A stretch of 64,000 nucleotides of DNA, taken from Aquilonibacter sp963703325 (GTDB lineage: Bacteria; Vulcanimicrobiota; Vulcanimicrobiia; Vulcanimicrobiales; Vulcanimicrobiaceae). The position numbers and the translations under genes are program-made. A model generated the notes under the pieces. That model was not told the origin of the DNA. It saw nothing but the letters and a program-made list of their open reading frames with translations, and searched no databases. Positions 1 through 8,452 of this stretch are shown here, piece after piece; the stretch's first letter is position 1, and every line of letters begins with the position of its first letter. The stretch covers positions 496,001 through 560,000 of the forward strand of contig OY969805.1 of NCBI GenBank assembly GCA_963703325.1, in the 5' to 3' direction.

Positions 1-84
1 GTCGAGCGGCCGACCCCGGAGCGGATTGAGGCGGCGTGGCGCCGTGCCTTCTGCGACGCATTGCCGCTACCGGTACTCGCCTAG
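1..84 (+). CDS. C-terminal end of an unidentified protein (partial)
   Basis: Frame 1 is open from the window edge to a TAG at 82-84. Its last 27 residues end in PLPVLA and read like ordinary protein (VERPTPERIEAAWRR and on). The stop overlaps a GTG in the frame of the following MFS gene (TAGTG), a typical operon junction. The fragment is too short to assign a family. Confidence 0.45.
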   Translation, partial: VERPTPERIEAAWRRAFCDALPLPVLA

Positions 85-1346
85 TGGCGTTAGCTCCGGC
101 GACGATCAATATTCGAGGCGCGGTCACGCGCATCTCGCTTGGCGCGTGGTTCGAACTCTACGACCTGTTCATGACCGCGTATATCTCGCTAGGCTTGATC
201 AAGGCCGGGCTATTTACGGCCACCTCGGCGTCACCGTTTGCGCTCTCGGGATTCGCCAGCTTCGTCTCGTGCGGCTTCGCCGGAATGTTCTTCGGCACGA
301 TCATCTTTAGCGGTATCTCGGATCGCTTCGGCCGCAAAACTGCGTTTGTCCTGTCGCTCGTATGGTATTCGATCTGCACGCTGGTGATGGCATTCATGCC
401 CAACGGCCTGCTGATCGATCTCTTGCGCTTCCTCGCGGGCTTGGGCATCGGCGTGCAGCTCGTCACCAGCGACGCCTATACCTCGGAGATCGTCCCTAAG
501 GAGGAACGCGGCCGGTGGGTTGCGTTCACGCAAGTAGTCGGCTACACGTCGATTCCGGTGGCAGCACTCCTTGCATACCTGCTCGTACCGCACACAATTC
601 TCGGCCTCGATGGGTGGCGCTACGTCGCGATGTTCGGGGCGCTCGGCGGCGTAGTGATCTGGTTTGTCTTGCCTGGGCTGCCTGACTCCTCACGCTGGCA
701 GAGCGCGCACGAGAAGGTCGTGCACACCGGTCCGGGTTTCGTGCTGCAAACCATCTTCAACCCATTCTACCGTACACGCACGATCATGATGGTTGTCTTC
801 AACTTGATCCAGACGATCGGCTTCTACGGCTTCAACTCGTGGGTGCCGATTTTTCTCGCGTCGCAGGGTGTCGAATTAACGCACTCGCTGCAGTACGCGT
901 TCTTTATCGCAATCATCAACCCGGTGGGTCCGCTGCTGGCGATGATCTACGCCGAGCGCTTTCAACGCAAGTGGCAGATCTGCGTGCTGGCGCTCGTGGT
1001 CGGCGGGACCGGCCTCTGCTTTGCAATGGCGCGCTCACCGTTGCTGATCGTCGTTTTCGGCACGGTCGTCGCGCTCGCAAACGCGTGGTTCTCGGCAACG
1101 TTTCACACCTACCAAGCCGAGCTGTTCCCGACCCGCATTCGCGGTCAAGCCGTGGGCTTTGTCTATGCGTGGAGCCGGTTCAGCTCGATTTTCGTACCCT
1201 TCCTGATCGCCGCGGTGCTGCGCGCAAACGGAACGCTTGGAGTCTTTGCGATGATTTGCACCGCAATGATCCTCGTTACGCTCGACATCGGGATCCTCGG
1301 CCCGAAAACAAACGGCCGCGATCTCGACGAGCTTTCACCGCTATGA
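84..1346 (+). CDS. MFS transporter, sugar/metabolite-H+ symporter type
   Basis: About 420 residues with roughly twelve hydrophobic segments, the size of a major facilitator superfamily permease in the cytoplasmic membrane. Visible family marks are the loop 2-3 motif DRFGRK and FPTRIRGQAVG in the second half, which is common in the sugar, niacin and metabolite-H+ symporter branches. The substrate cannot be read from sequence. I chose GTG at 84 because it overlaps the stop of the preceding gene. A GTG at 36 is in the same frame and would add 16 residues without an obvious membrane role. The stop overlaps the next gene by ATGA, so the two are probably co-transcribed. Confidence 0.85.
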   Translation: MALAPATINIRGAVTRISLGAWFELYDLFMTAYISLGLIKAGLFTATSASPFALSGFASFVSCGFAGMFFGTIIFSGISDRFGRKTAFVLSLVWYSICTLVMAFMPNGLLIDLLRFLAGLGIGVQLVTSDAYTSEIVPKEERGRWVAFTQVVGYTSIPVAALLAYLLVPHTILGLDGWRYVAMFGALGGVVIWFVLPGLPDSSRWQSAHEKVVHTGPGFVLQTIFNPFYRTRTIMMVVFNLIQTIGFYGFNSWVPIFLASQGVELTHSLQYAFFIAIINPVGPLLAMIYAERFQRKWQICVLALVVGGTGLCFAMARSPLLIVVFGTVVALANAWFSATFHTYQAELFPTRIRGQAVGFVYAWSRFSSIFVPFLIAAVLRANGTLGVFAMICTAMILVTLDIGILGPKTNGRDLDELSPL

Positions 1347-1618
1347 ACGGGGCGATCGTGATCGGGTGCCTCTGTGTGATCGGCGGAGCGATCGGGATTC
1401 TCATGAACTTCCGGATGACCACGTCGCGGCCGAATCCGGTCTTTGCATTCGGGAATGTGCTCTTCTTCATCGGGCCGATCGTGCTGGGCATTCGTTCGAT
1501 CGCGCGCACGATGGACCAGGTCGGATACTTCGCCTTCGGCTTTGCCGTAATCGGACTTGTGGTCATGATGCTTGGCTTGGGGCTCGGACGACGCGGTAGA
1601 GGCCGTACGAGAGTATAG
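1343..1618 (+). CDS. Small integral membrane protein of unknown function
   Basis: 91 residues starting at an ATG that overlaps the stop of the MFS gene (ATGA). Three hydrophobic segments are visible, near residues 4-22, 33-53 and 62-80, and the protein ends in a basic tail (RRGRGRTRV). I do not recognise a family. The coupling suggests a partner or accessory of the upstream transporter, which is inference only. Its last 56 bases overlap, tail to tail, the gene on the opposite strand. Confidence 0.6.
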   Translation: MNGAIVIGCLCVIGGAIGILMNFRMTTSRPNPVFAFGNVLFFIGPIVLGIRSIARTMDQVGYFAFGFAVIGLVVMMLGLGLGRRGRGRTRV

Positions 1619-2027
1619 CGACCACCGAGCAGAAGATCGCCAAAGCCTCCGTCAGCAGCCTCGGATAGGCTTGAGTGTACTGCGGGAAGTTCATGCCGCC
1701 GGACAGGTACGCCAGCGGCAAGGACGATTGCATATTCGCGCACTGAAAATACGCCACGGGACCGAGCGCAATGAGCACGGCGATGAAGAACAGCGGAAAC
1801 GGAACGCGGCGTCCGCGCAGCGCCCACACGCCGATCGCCACGACCATCGGCGGCAGCACAAATGTCACACCCCAGCCAAGGAGCGCCATCCCGAGGAGCG
1901 CTCCTTCGAGTTCGGTGCCGCTGGTAGAAGCCGTAGCCGACGAGATGGTAAACCAGATGACCGCACTGCCGAGCAGCAACGGTACGAGTAAGAGCGCGTA
2001 ACGTGCGCCGCCGTCGATTGCTTTCAT
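1563..2027 (-). CDS. Hypothetical four-helix membrane protein
   Basis: 154 residues with about four hydrophobic segments (near 10-27, 42-67, 76-94 and 126-146) separated by short polar loops. No catalytic motif or known domain is apparent. The start is an ATG followed by Lys-Ala-Ile-Asp. The gene converges on and overlaps the small membrane protein on the plus strand, and no upstream partner is seen on its own strand. Confidence 0.65.
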   Translation of the reverse strand: MKAIDGGARYALLLVPLLLGSAVIWFTISSATASTSGTELEGALLGMALLGWGVTFVLPPMVVAIGVWALRGRRVPFPLFFIAVLIALGPVAYFQCANMQSSLPLAYLSGGMNFPQYTQAYPRLLTEALAIFCSVVAILSYGLYRVVRAPSQAS

Positions 2028-2080
2028 GCGCCGAGCATAGCCGGCGCAGGACCCGGCGAGCGTCCGTAGTTCTACGGACG

Positions 2081-2611
2081 TTAGGCTTCGACGCGCTCGT
2101 CGATCGAGACGTTATACAGGAAGAGGAACTTGCCCCATTCACCCGGCAGCGTGTTGCGCTTGATCTGAATCCACGGAATGTATTTGGGTTGGCGCGGCTT
2201 ACGCTTGAGCGACATGTTGGCTTCTTCGGGCGTGCGGTTGTTCTTGCGGTTGTTGCACCGCATACACGCACAGACCAGGTTCTCCCAGGTCGAGGGGCCA
2301 CCGCGGCTACGCGGCACGACGTGATCGACCGTCATCAGTTTCTCACCGCGCGTTCCACAGTACTGACACGCGTGATCGTCGCGAATCAGCACGTTCTTTT
2401 TCGTCAGCGCGACCTTCTGCATCGGACGGCGGATGTAATAGAGCATCCTGATGATCGACGGCATGCGCATCTCGTAGCGCGTAGAAGCGAGCACGCGGTC
2501 ACGATTGTGAACGATCTCCGCCTTACCGGCGAAGAGCAGCTTCACGGCTCGCTGAAAGCTCGTGATGTTGAGGGCTTCATACGTGAAGTTCAAAACAAGA
2601 ACATCACTCAT
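2081..2611 (-). CDS. HNH endonuclease
   Basis: 176 residues. The centre carries a complete HNH module: a first zinc knuckle CQYC (Cys82, Cys85), the His-containing strand VDHVVPRSRGG (Asp96-His97), Asn111 and a second knuckle CMRC (Cys116, Cys119). The N-terminal part (residues 1-70) is the basic region seen in the common stand-alone bacterial HNH proteins whose biological role is unsettled. It lies about 100 bases downstream of the pdxT operon end, behind a hairpin, so it is probably a separate unit. The family assignment is secure but the substrate is not known. Confidence 0.88.
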   Translation of the reverse strand: MSDVLVLNFTYEALNITSFQRAVKLLFAGKAEIVHNRDRVLASTRYEMRMPSIIRMLYYIRRPMQKVALTKKNVLIRDDHACQYCGTRGEKLMTVDHVVPRSRGGPSTWENLVCACMRCNNRKNNRTPEEANMSLKRKPRQPKYIPWIQIKRNTLPGEWGKFLFLYNVSIDERVEA

Positions 2612-2700
2612 GAACGTCTCTCGTTACGCGCAAGGAGGGAAGCATACTGAGGTACGTGACCGACGCAGCAACGACACGAGAGGTGTTCAGATGCGCGAAA
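2612..2700. other. Short intergenic region between HNH gene and the DUF1844-like gene
   Basis: About 90 bases upstream of the HNH gene. They must hold its promoter, but I cannot pick convincing -35 and -10 boxes. A purine-rich stretch (GAGAGAC) lies just ahead of the ATG at 2611. Confidence 0.3.
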
Positions 2701-2720
2701 CGAGGCATTCACATGCCTCG
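2701..2720 (-). terminator. Hairpin overlapping the stop codon of the DUF1844-like gene
   Basis: CGAGGCAT pairs perfectly with ATGCCTCG around a 4-base loop. On the minus strand it is followed by TTTCG, a weak U tract. The last codons and stop of the upstream gene form its left arm. It is a plausible intrinsic terminator for the pdxS-pdxT unit, weakened by the short U run. Confidence 0.45.
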
Positions 2721-2996
2721 CTTTCTAACAAACGTAAGTCGAGTTTCGGTCAGCATCTGCGTTATTGCTAACCTTTCATCCGGCCTCAACCTTTCTTTGA
2801 CGCGTTCGAATGCTACGCTCGCAACTTCGATCGCGGCATCCGCCGCGCGAAAATCAGGTTCCTTTCCGTCGTTGTCAGCGAGATAGGCGTGCGCCGCCAG
2901 CGCGAGCGTTGCGATCACTTCGGTCAGCAACGGCTCGAGCGGTGGGATCTGCCCCTGGAATCCGGATGGCCCGGATTCTGCCGCTTGCGAACTCAT
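2709..2996 (-). CDS. DUF1844-like small protein
   Basis: 95 residues. After a Pro/Ser-rich head (1-20) the body resembles the DUF1844 family: a helix TEVIATLALAAHAYL, then acidic linker, then AAIEVASVAFERVKERLRP and a final helix ending in TETRLTFVRK. The family has no established function. It starts 12 bases after pdxT ends, so it is read as the last gene of the pdx unit. No membrane segment is convincing. The assignment rests on helix pattern rather than on an invariant motif. Confidence 0.65.
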   Translation of the reverse strand: MSSQAAESGPSGFQGQIPPLEPLLTEVIATLALAAHAYLADNDGKEPDFRAADAAIEVASVAFERVKERLRPDERLAITQMLTETRLTFVRKRGM

Positions 2997-3008
2997 TGGG
3001 GAGAGAAG

Positions 3009-3626
3009 TTACGCGGCGGAGGAAGCCTTCCCTTGCGCGCGCGCGGCTTCGACCATGCTCAGGAAGTACGCGTGGACCCGCGGATCGCCGGTCAATTCGG
3101 GGTGAAACGAGGTCCCGAGCACGTTATCCGCGCGGACCATCACACCGTGCCCATCGCGCGAGGCGAGCAGTTCCACGCTGGGTCCCACGCGCTCGATCCA
3201 CGGCGCGCGAATGAACACCGCCGGAAACGGTTTCCGTCCAAGCGCGGGAATCGTCAACTCGACTTCGGCCGATTCGTTCTGGCGTCCGAACGCATTGCGC
3301 CGCACCGTGATGTCGATGAGGTCCAGCGTCGGCTGTTTCATATCGGCAACGTCGTGCGCTGTCACGATCATCCCCATGCACGTCCCCCACAGCGGCATGC
3401 CGCCGCGCACGCGTTCGACGATCGGTTGCGCAAGGCCAAAGCGGTCGAGCAGTTTCATCACCGTCGTCGACTCACCGCCGGGAATGACGAGCCCGGCAAT
3501 ACGCGCGAGTTCCTCCGGCGTCTTCACCGTGATGGCTTGGGCGCCGGCGCGCTCGAGCGCTGCGACGTGTTCGACCACGTCGCCTTGCAGTGCCAGCACT
3601 CCTACAATCATTTGCTTCTGTTCCAT
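3009..3626 (-). CDS. pdxT: Pyridoxal 5'-phosphate synthase glutaminase subunit PdxT
   Basis: Class I glutamine amidotransferase that supplies ammonia to PdxS for direct synthesis of pyridoxal 5'-phosphate from ribose 5-phosphate, glyceraldehyde 3-phosphate and glutamine. Visible marks are VGVLALQGD at the N-terminus, PGGEST, the nucleophile elbow GTCMGM (Cys83 from this start), RNAFGRQ, FIRAP and the His-Glu pair in SFHPELT. Two starts are possible: MEQKQMIVG at 3626 and MIVG at 3611. The second matches the usual family start and has a weak purine-rich stretch before it. The gene follows pdxS, separated by two hairpins. Confidence 0.95.
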   Translation of the reverse strand: MEQKQMIVGVLALQGDVVEHVAALERAGAQAITVKTPEELARIAGLVIPGGESTTVMKLLDRFGLAQPIVERVRGGMPLWGTCMGMIVTAHDVADMKQPTLDLIDITVRRNAFGRQNESAEVELTIPALGRKPFPAVFIRAPWIERVGPSVELLASRDGHGVMVRADNVLGTSFHPELTGDPRVHAYFLSMVEAARAQGKASSAA

Positions 3627-3635
3627 AGTTGCGGA

Positions 3636-3680
3636 TTGGGCCGAAGGCCCAAACGCCAAGGGTTCAGCGAAAGCTGAACC
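3636..3680 (-). promoter_or_regulatory. Two hairpins between pdxS and pdxT
   Basis: GGTTCAGC pairs with GCTGAACC across a 4-base loop (3661-3680), and TTGGGCC pairs with GGCCCAA across a 3-base loop (3636-3652). Both are perfect. They sit directly between the pdxS stop and the pdxT start. Neither is followed by a U run, so they look like mRNA-processing or stability elements rather than strong terminators. Confidence 0.5.
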
Positions 3681-3683
3681 TGG

Positions 3684-4580
3684 TTAGTTGCCACGCGTTG
3701 CGAGCAGCTCCGATTCGTCGAGTTTGCGCACGTCGATGCCGGGCATCGCGTCGGCGGTTCCAAGCGAACGGCATGCATCGGCGACCACCTTGGCGTCGGT
3801 GTAGTGGGTGGTCGCATCGACGATGGCGCGGGCAAATTTCTTCGGGTCTTTGGACTTAAAGATGCCGCTGCCGACGAAGATGCCCTCGGCACCGAGTTGC
3901 ATCATCAGCGCGGCATCGGCCGGCGTCGACACGCCCCCGGCGCAGAAGAGCACGACCGGGAGCTTCCCGGCCTCCGCCACGTCCTTGACGAGTTCGTAGC
4001 TTGCGCCGATGTCGCGCGCACGCGCGACCAGTTCTTCCTTAGGAGAGACCGTGAGTTGGGCGATGGCGTCTTTGATCGCGCGGATGTGGCGTACGGCTTC
4101 GACGATATTGCCGCTGCCGGCTTCACCCTTGCTGCGAATCATCGCCGCGCCTTCGGTGATGCGGCGCAGCGCTTCCCCGAGGTCGCGCGCGCCACAGACA
4201 AACGGCGTCGTGAAGGCGTTCTTATCGACGTGATAAAGATCGTCGGCCGGCGTGAGGACTTCGGATTCGTCAATGTAGTCGATACCGATCGATTGCAGCA
4301 CTTGCGCCTCGGCGAAGTGACCGATGCGCACCTTGGCCATGACCGGAATCGTCACCGCATCCATGATCCCGGCGATCAGTTCGAGCGAGCTCATGCGCGC
4401 GACGCCGCCGGCAGCGCGAATATCCGCCGGGATTCGCTCGAGTGCCATGACGGCCACGGCGCCGGCCTCCTGGGCGATGATTGCCTGCGCGGGGGTCACA
4501 ACGTCCATAATGACGCCGCCCTTGAGCATCTGCGCGAGCCCGCGCTTGACGGTTATGGTGCCGGTCGACTTCTGTTCCAT
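3684..4580 (-). CDS. pdxS: Pyridoxal 5'-phosphate synthase lyase subunit PdxS
   Basis: 298-residue (beta/alpha)8 barrel enzyme that builds the PLP ring, acting in a dodecamer with PdxT. The two catalytic lysines are in place: Lys83 in VMAKVRIGHF and Lys151 in MIRSKGEAGSG. Other family marks are VMALERIPADIR near the N-terminus and FVGSGIFKS near the C-terminus, and the length is typical. It precedes pdxT on the same strand. There is a 34-base gap to the upstream Pro/Ser-rich membrane protein, so the unit may continue from the glycosidase gene. Confidence 0.97.
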   Translation of the reverse strand: MEQKSTGTITVKRGLAQMLKGGVIMDVVTPAQAIIAQEAGAVAVMALERIPADIRAAGGVARMSSLELIAGIMDAVTIPVMAKVRIGHFAEAQVLQSIGIDYIDESEVLTPADDLYHVDKNAFTTPFVCGARDLGEALRRITEGAAMIRSKGEAGSGNIVEAVRHIRAIKDAIAQLTVSPKEELVARARDIGASYELVKDVAEAGKLPVVLFCAGGVSTPADAALMMQLGAEGIFVGSGIFKSKDPKKFARAIVDATTHYTDAKVVADACRSLGTADAMPGIDVRKLDESELLATRGN

Positions 4581-4614
4581 GTCTCTATCGTATCAAGGGA
4601 AACCAATGGAGACA

Positions 4615-5067
4615 TTAGTGATAAGTCGGTACGACGTTGGGGACCGACGCGGTTGGCACCGGGCTCGCGCTGTTGGTCGAGTCCTCGGAGAAGGTCGTCA
4701 CCGACGGTGACGGGCTTGGCAGTTTGGTCTGATCCCAGATCGGCAGGTTCGGGTTTGGCGTCCAGCTCGCCGTCGGCGACGGCGAGGGCGTGCGCTCCAG
4801 GGTCGGCAGCGGCTTTGGCGGGACCCGCGGGTCGGGAAACTTCGGGTCACCGGCGGCAGCGAGCGTCTGGGTATTCTTCCAGTCGGGGCCGTACGGACCG
4901 TCGGTCTGCTCCGGAACTGGCGTGATCAGCGGCGTTTGGTTGAGGTTCCCGTTGTCGGCCGCCTCGACCATAACCCGGTCGCCCATGTGCTCGCCGAGCA
5001 AAATCGCAGCCAGCAATACCACCACCCCGGCGGCGAGGACCATCGTTAGAAACCGGTTGGGCCGCAT
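4615..5067 (-). CDS. Membrane-anchored Pro/Ser/Thr-rich protein
   Basis: 150 residues from ATG 5067, which shares one base with the stop of the upstream glycosidase (TGATG). Residues 8-26 form one hydrophobic segment (VLAAGVVVLLAAILLG) after a short basic head, then a long low-complexity extracytoplasmic region rich in Pro, Ser and Thr (for example TPSPSPTASWTP). No catalytic motif is seen. It could be a wall-spanning spacer or an envelope protein. The coupling with a cytoplasmic glycosidase has no clear explanation. An in-frame extension further upstream lies inside the glycosidase and is not needed. Confidence 0.6.
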   Translation of the reverse strand: MRPNRFLTMVLAAGVVVLLAAILLGEHMGDRVMVEAADNGNLNQTPLITPVPEQTDGPYGPDWKNTQTLAAAGDPKFPDPRVPPKPLPTLERTPSPSPTASWTPNPNLPIWDQTKLPSPSPSVTTFSEDSTNSASPVPTASVPNVVPTYH

Positions 5068-7502
5068 CAAGCGGGCACCACGTCGAGCTTCGCGGCGCGC
5101 GCACGGCGTTCGGTCGGCCGGCCGATCATTTGGACCTCGCGCATCTCGCCCACATCCATTTGTACGCGCGCGCTGTGGCCGCGAAACTCGACTTGCACCG
5201 GTCGCGCCCGGTCGAGCATATTGCACACGAAGATCCGCACCGCGCCCTTTTCATCTTCGAACCCGATGGCGCCGACTTCGACCGGTGAAATCGTCACTTC
5301 GTCGCTGATGTCGCGTCCGGCAAAGATGCACGTGAACGGCTCCTCCGCCGAGAGCTCGGGCATGTCGCCGTAGATACGATCGTGTACCAGATCGATCACA
5401 TAGCTGCAACGTTTGCCACCCCAATGCACGCGCGCGGCCGCGATCCACTGCCAACCCTGCGGGCGCATCGGAGCAAGATGTGGGCGACCGCTGGTGCGGT
5501 AGCCGTTGAGCCCGCCGATCGTTTCCGCCACGGCCCACAAGTACTTCGCTCCGGTCCAGGGCGAGAGATACATGCCGCGATTTGCCATCGAACCGCCGTC
5601 GAACCATTCGCCGAATTCACCCGGCACGGTGTTGCGCGCGCTTCCGACTTCCATCGCCGCGTACACCACATCTAAGAAATGAACGCAGTCTTCGACGAAT
5701 CCGTCGCGCGCAAGGGCAACTGCAAACCACAGCGTGAGATCGGGCCAGATGCCGCCCAGCAATCCGAATCCGTACGACGGGAAATACCATGCATCCGCGG
5801 TAGAGATGGTGCGCAGGCCGACCGGCGTAACGAAATCGGCTTCGAGCAAGCGGCGTAAAATCGCTTTACGTTGCTCTGCGGCCGCGACGCCAAAGAGCAC
5901 CGGAAAGATCTCGTCGGAGGTAAAGTTGTCTTGATAGTTACGGTCTTGGTCGTAGTTCAAGGCAAAGGCGCCGGTATCGTCGTCGTAGAGAAAGTCCATC
6001 ATCGATTCACGCATCGCTTGCGATTCGTTGGCGTACTTTTCCCAGTTTGCCCAGTCGCCCGCGACCGCACAGAGCATCGCGGCAGCTTCCAGCGCAAACA
6101 CCCCCTCGGCATTGATCTCAGTCACCGCGCCGTCGAGCGTATAGTACGGGATGATATTGCGCCACGAGGAGATGCCGTACATGTCTACGCCTTTGGCTTT
6201 GCAAAACAGCAGCCCTTGATCATCCCGCTGGGTGAGCATGTAATCGGCGAGCTTGACGATCAGCGGGAGGCACTGGCGAACCCAGCCGTCGTCCAGTGTG
6301 GCGTTGTAGTGGTGCAGCATGGCCACCAAATGCAACGGCGTATCGTCGTTGATGTTGAGATCGTACGCCGTCGTGTAGCCGCTCACGCCGCGCACGTATT
6401 CGATCATCAAACCCGATTCGTCGATACATTTGTTGAAGACTTCGATCGCATCGCGGCTAAACTCCGGCCAAAAATAATCGAAGCCATGGACGAACCACGA
6501 CGTGTCGCGCGAGACGAGGATGTCGGACGGCGGCGAATTCGTCGATCCCCAGCCTTGCGGGTATTCTTTGACGATGCGAATCATGTTGGCTTTGGCCCAC
6601 GCCACGCCGCGGCTAATCGTCGGCGACGGCGTCATGAATCGCGCATCGGCCAAACGCCGCGCGTAATAGCGTTGCGTATCGTGCAACGCGCGTTCGTCCG
6701 CGAGCAACCGTTCGAGTACGGGAAGACTCTTGTCCGTGCCGTCTTTATGGAAGACGACGGCGAGGCGCAGCGACTCCCGTGCTCCCGGCGCAATGGCGAC
6801 GCGATATTCGAGCGCGCCGTAGATCCGGCGTCCGAGGAGCGTCGAGGTCTCGGAAGCACCGCGTCCGAAGCCGGGCAAGCCTTCAGGCAAAAGCGAGCCG
6901 CGGCGCATGTTCTCCATGAGCACCTGCTCGCGCAGTGACAACTCGACCGCGCGCGGTTCGCGAGAGCCGCCCCACCAGCGCTCCGAGCCGGTCTCGTTGT
7001 TCTTGGAGCCGATGAAGCGCCCTTTGGACCACGCCGTCACCTCGCTCTCGGGCTCGCCGTAAAAGCGCTGGCCGACCAGCATGGCCCAGGGGAACAGCGC
7101 CACCTCGATCGGGTCCGACCCCGGATTGTACAGCGTCACGTCAACCACGAACGAAACGGTACGATCGAACGACTCGCCGAAGGGCACGTAGAAGGCTTCC
7201 GTCACGTGCACGCGATGTTCGAGCGTAAACTCGGAGATCTGCGCGTACGGTAAAAAGGTTAGTTCGCGTGTAATTTGATGTGGGAAAAGGGTCTGCTCGC
7301 TACCAACGATGCGGTACGCGATGTGGTGCGTGCCGAAAATGATCTTATCGGTGTCGGCGTCCCACAAGCCACGCACGCCTCCCTTCGCGGTCGACTGCGC
7401 ATACGACTTATAGTTCCCGAGCAAAAGCCCATAGGGCGTTTGCGATTCGGGGACGACGTACGCGCAAAACTCGTTCCGCTGCGCGTCATAGCTCGGACCC
7501 AT
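5067..7502 (-). CDS. Six-hairpin glycosidase family protein
   Basis: 811 residues from ATG 7502, chosen because GGA lies a few bases upstream and because the longer frame would run into the start of ispE. The middle and C-terminal half (about 300-720) has the look of an (alpha/alpha)6 barrel: repeated pairs of helices with SRDTSWFVHGFDYFWPEF, TTAYDLNINDDTPLHLV and WRNIIPYYTLDGAVTEIN. The N-terminal third is beta-rich, as in GH15, GH63 and amylo-alpha-1,6-glucosidase relatives. There is no signal peptide, so it probably acts in the cytoplasm, perhaps on glycogen, trehalose or glycosylated solutes. The substrate cannot be inferred. It is the first gene of a minus-strand run ending with pdxT. 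Confidence 0.75.
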   Translation of the reverse strand: MGPSYDAQRNEFCAYVVPESQTPYGLLLGNYKSYAQSTAKGGVRGLWDADTDKIIFGTHHIAYRIVGSEQTLFPHQITRELTFLPYAQISEFTLEHRVHVTEAFYVPFGESFDRTVSFVVDVTLYNPGSDPIEVALFPWAMLVGQRFYGEPESEVTAWSKGRFIGSKNNETGSERWWGGSREPRAVELSLREQVLMENMRRGSLLPEGLPGFGRGASETSTLLGRRIYGALEYRVAIAPGARESLRLAVVFHKDGTDKSLPVLERLLADERALHDTQRYYARRLADARFMTPSPTISRGVAWAKANMIRIVKEYPQGWGSTNSPPSDILVSRDTSWFVHGFDYFWPEFSRDAIEVFNKCIDESGLMIEYVRGVSGYTTAYDLNINDDTPLHLVAMLHHYNATLDDGWVRQCLPLIVKLADYMLTQRDDQGLLFCKAKGVDMYGISSWRNIIPYYTLDGAVTEINAEGVFALEAAAMLCAVAGDWANWEKYANESQAMRESMMDFLYDDDTGAFALNYDQDRNYQDNFTSDEIFPVLFGVAAAEQRKAILRRLLEADFVTPVGLRTISTADAWYFPSYGFGLLGGIWPDLTLWFAVALARDGFVEDCVHFLDVVYAAMEVGSARNTVPGEFGEWFDGGSMANRGMYLSPWTGAKYLWAVAETIGGLNGYRTSGRPHLAPMRPQGWQWIAAARVHWGGKRCSYVIDLVHDRIYGDMPELSAEEPFTCIFAGRDISDEVTISPVEVGAIGFEDEKGAVRIFVCNMLDRARPVQVEFRGHSARVQMDVGEMREVQMIGRPTERRARAAKLDVVPA

Positions 7503-7552
7503 CTTATTCCATCGTACGCTCTTGACCGCGACGCACCTTTCGCCGGAAACTA

Positions 7553-8452
7553 ATGCGCATGACGTTTGCTTGCCCTGCAAAAATCAATCTGACCCTGGAA
7601 GTGGTGGGGCGCCAAGATGACGGCTACCATACGCTACGCAGCGTCATGGTGCCGCTCGAGCTTGCCGATGAGTTGCAAATCGCAGCGTCTGACCGATTCT
7701 CATTCACCTGCAGCGATCCGACATTAGGCGGTGATGACAATCTCGTGGTGCGCGCTGCGCGCGCGCTCGAGCCGATCCCGGGGTACGCGGTGACATTGCG
7801 CAAGGTCATCCCAACGCAAGCGGGCCTCGGCGGGGGGTCTAGCGACGCTGCCGGCGTCCTGCGTGCCGCGATGGCGGGCGGCTTCGGCCGGAGCTATGCC
7901 ACGGATTGGGTGGCGCTCGCGCGTTCGCTCGGCTCGGACGTCCCATTTTTCCTCGCCGACTCCGGTGCGCTGGTCGAGGGTACGGGGGAGCGCGTGACCG
8001 CGGTTGGGGCGCTGCCGGACTGGCACGTGCTCGTGGTCAAGCCGCCTGCTGCGATCTCGACCGCCGCCGCCTACGCAAAGCTCGATACGATGCCGCTGCC
8101 GTCGCGGCCGCGAAATACCTCGTCATCGCTCGCGCTGCTCAGTGCGCTGCAGCGTGGTGACTTCGGCGACGTCGAACGCACGCTCGGCAACGATTTTCAC
8201 GACGTCATCGCAAGTACGACCCCCGAGGTCGCTCGCACACTCGACGCATTGCGGCACGCGGGCGCAACCAACGCGCTTCTCGCCGGCTCGGGCTCGGCGG
8301 TATTTACGATTGCACGCGATGCGCGGGCGATCGCCGATCTCGATGCGCGCCTGGATCTCGACGGTGCCTACCGGCGATTTCTGACCGCGTTTGCGCACAG
8401 CCGCTCGTGGCGCGGAAGCGTCGCCCTGCAAACGGCACAAGGCAAGCCATGA
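7553..8452 (+). CDS. ispE: 4-diphosphocytidyl-2-C-methyl-D-erythritol kinase
   Basis: 299-residue GHMP kinase of the non-mevalonate isoprenoid pathway, phosphorylating CDP-methylerythritol at the 2-hydroxyl. The N-terminal PAKINLTLEV, the ATP-binding loop GLGGGSSDAAG (residues 91-101), the catalytic Asp129 in SLGSDVPFF and the C-terminal GSGSAVF motif are all present. Start ATG 7553 has GGAA upstream, and a second ATG lies two codons in. It is divergent from the glycosidase across 50 bases and overlaps the next gene by ATGA. Confidence 0.95.
   Translation: MRMTFACPAKINLTLEVVGRQDDGYHTLRSVMVPLELADELQIAASDRFSFTCSDPTLGGDDNLVVRAARALEPIPGYAVTLRKVIPTQAGLGGGSSDAAGVLRAAMAGGFGRSYATDWVALARSLGSDVPFFLADSGALVEGTGERVTAVGALPDWHVLVVKPPAAISTAAAYAKLDTMPLPSRPRNTSSSLALLSALQRGDFGDVERTLGNDFHDVIASTTPEVARTLDALRHAGATNALLAGSGSAVFTIARDARAIADLDARLDLDGAYRRFLTAFAHSRSWRGSVALQTAQGKP

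Noticed and set aside
839..1342. Longer frame upstream of the small membrane protein
   Set aside because: It lies within the MFS gene in another frame and is arginine-rich. The ATGA-coupled start at 1343 is better.
3811..4925. Long plus-strand ORF (about 373 residues) over pdxS
   Set aside because: It is antisense to pdxS, a well-conserved gene with all catalytic residues, and has shadow-type composition.
5871..6938. Plus-strand 355-residue ORF
   Set aside because: Antisense shadow of the glycosidase, arginine and histidine rich, with no start signal.
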